From Oscillospiraceae bacterium (GTDB taxonomy: Bacteria > Bacillota_A > Clostridia > Oscillospirales > Oscillospiraceae): a stretch of 6,063 nucleotides of DNA. The DNA lies in assembly GCA_017459865.1 (NCBI GenBank), contig JAFUCD010000038.1, forward strand, positions 1 to 6,063, given 5' to 3'. The notes below the pieces were generated by a model. The model was given only the letters and a program-made list of their open reading frames with translations. It was not told the DNA's origin and made no database searches. The number at the start of each line of letters is the position of its first letter. Within the stretch, counting starts at the first letter, position 1. Position numbers and translations under genes: made by a program. This document shows, piece by piece, positions 5,276 through 6,063 of the stretch.

Positions 5276-6063
5276 ATGCGGAAGATGGATCCTATGGAAA
5301 AAACCTATTTTACCTCGGAATCCGTGACCCGCGGTCACCCGGACAAGGTGTGCGACCAGATCGCGGACGCCATTCTGGATGCGGTGCTTGCCCAAGATCC
5401 GGAGTCCCACGTCGCCTGTGAGGTCACAGCCTGCATGGATCAGGTACACATCTTCGGCGAAATTTCCACCGACGCCAATGTGGACTATGAGACAATCGCC
5501 CGCGGCGTGATTCGGGAGATTGGCTATACCGAATTTGGTCACGGCTTCGATGCCGAGACCTGCCGTGTGACCGTGGATCTGCGGCAGCAGTCGGCAGATA
5601 TCGCGCGCGGCATCTGCCGCAGCGCTGCTTCGGAAGCGCTGGACGCCGGTGCAGGCGATCAGGGCATGATGTTCGGTTTTGCCTGCACGCAGACAAAGCA
5701 CCTGATGCCGCTGCCCATCGAGCTAGCGCACGCGCTGTCCAAAAAACTCGAATCTGTGCGCCGCAGCGGGCAACTGCATTTTCTCCTGCCGGACGGGAAA
5801 TCGCAGGTGACGGTGGAGTATGAGCGCAATGTTCCGAAACGGATCGCGACGGTGGTGCTCTCAGCGCAGCATCAGCCGGGAATCAGAACCGCCGAACTGC
5901 GTGAGGCGCTGCTGAGCCACGTCATTCTGCCGACGCTCCCGGAAGAGATGCTTGACGAGCGGACACAGTTTTTCATCAACCCCACAGGGCGCTTTGTCGA
6001 GGGCGGTCCGGCAGCCGATTCCGGCCTCACCGGGCGGAAGCTGATCGTGGACACCTACGGGGG
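5276..6063 (+). CDS. metK: S-adenosylmethionine synthetase (methionine adenosyltransferase), 3' end outside window
   Basis: The enzyme makes SAM from methionine and ATP. The frame is open from ATG 5276 to the window end and gives 262 of the ~390-400 residues expected. AAGGA (5264-5268) lies 7 nt upstream; ATG 5285 or 5294 are later alternatives. Family features are FTSESV (12-17), GHPDK (20-24, the catalytic His and Mg-binding Asp), ACE (47-49, the potassium-site Glu), FGEIST (60-65), GAGDQG (125-130, ATP-binding), PDGKSQVT (172-179), FFINPTGRFVEGGP (232-245) and GLTGRKLIVDTYG (250-262). The start is 3 nt after the radical SAM stop, so translation is probably coupled and the protein may supply SAM to that enzyme. 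It is somewhat divergent: Arg19 stands where E. coli MetK has Glu12 (SEGHPDK), Phe135 replaces the Tyr ending the GAGDQGxxxGY signature, and residues 50-56 differ from the usual TYVKTGM-like stretch. It may be an operon-specific paralogue. Confidence 0.93.
   Translation, partial: MRKMDPMEKTYFTSESVTRGHPDKVCDQIADAILDAVLAQDPESHVACEVTACMDQVHIFGEISTDANVDYETIARGVIREIGYTEFGHGFDAETCRVTVDLRQQSADIARGICRSAASEALDAGAGDQGMMFGFACTQTKHLMPLPIELAHALSKKLESVRRSGQLHFLLPDGKSQVTVEYERNVPKRIATVVLSAQHQPGIRTAELREALLSHVILPTLPEEMLDERTQFFINPTGRFVEGGPAADSGLTGRKLIVDTYG

Noticed and set aside
4262..5701. Long minus-strand open frame of 479 codons opposite the radical SAM and metK genes
   Set aside because: It is antisense to two clearly recognisable genes, crosses their junction, encodes no recognisable motifs and is explained by GC-rich codon use on the other strand.

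Overview
The window is moderately high-GC DNA that reads like a Gram-positive gut anaerobe of the class Clostridia, most likely the Oscillospirales group. This rests on an SLH-domain (S-layer homology) surface protein, strong GGAGG ribosome binding sites, a DgkB/YegS-type lipid kinase and a clostridial-looking radical SAM protein. The taxon is an inference; no rRNA or other taxonomic marker is present.

Left part (1-1180): the 3' portion of a gene for a surface-anchored lipase, with the end of a family I.5-type lipase domain followed by three SLH domains. Its 5' side is occupied by a compact set of perfect hairpins (about 27-135) that folds like a cloverleaf and looks like a mobile or REP/MITE-like repeat. 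The lipase domain is therefore probably broken or altered there. A strong bidirectional terminator (1141-1169) separates this gene from a convergent tetR-type regulator.

Middle (1181-1990): a TetR-family regulator on the minus strand, then a 230-bp divergent control region. That region has a good promoter in each direction and two palindromes sharing the GCAAAT motif, which are candidate operators.

Right part (1990-6063): a tightly packed plus-strand operon. It begins with a chimeric scar: the first ~46 codons of a pgsA-like gene (CDP-alcohol phosphatidyltransferase) joined out of frame to the last ~51 codons of a cdsA-like gene (CDP-diacylglycerol synthase). The scar is what an internal deletion of an ancestral pgsA-cdsA pair would leave. 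Intact genes follow for a YegS/DgkB-type lipid kinase, a VTT/DedA-like membrane protein, a radical SAM protein with SPASM-like C-terminal cysteines, and S-adenosylmethionine synthetase (metK, cut by the window end, only 3 nt after the radical SAM gene).

Taken together, the operon looks like a TetR-controlled phospholipid module: lipid-headgroup and CDP-DAG chemistry, a lipid kinase, a possible lipid translocase, a radical SAM enzyme and its own SAM supply. A radical SAM enzyme acting on lipid is the most interesting hypothesis here. It is inferred from context only.
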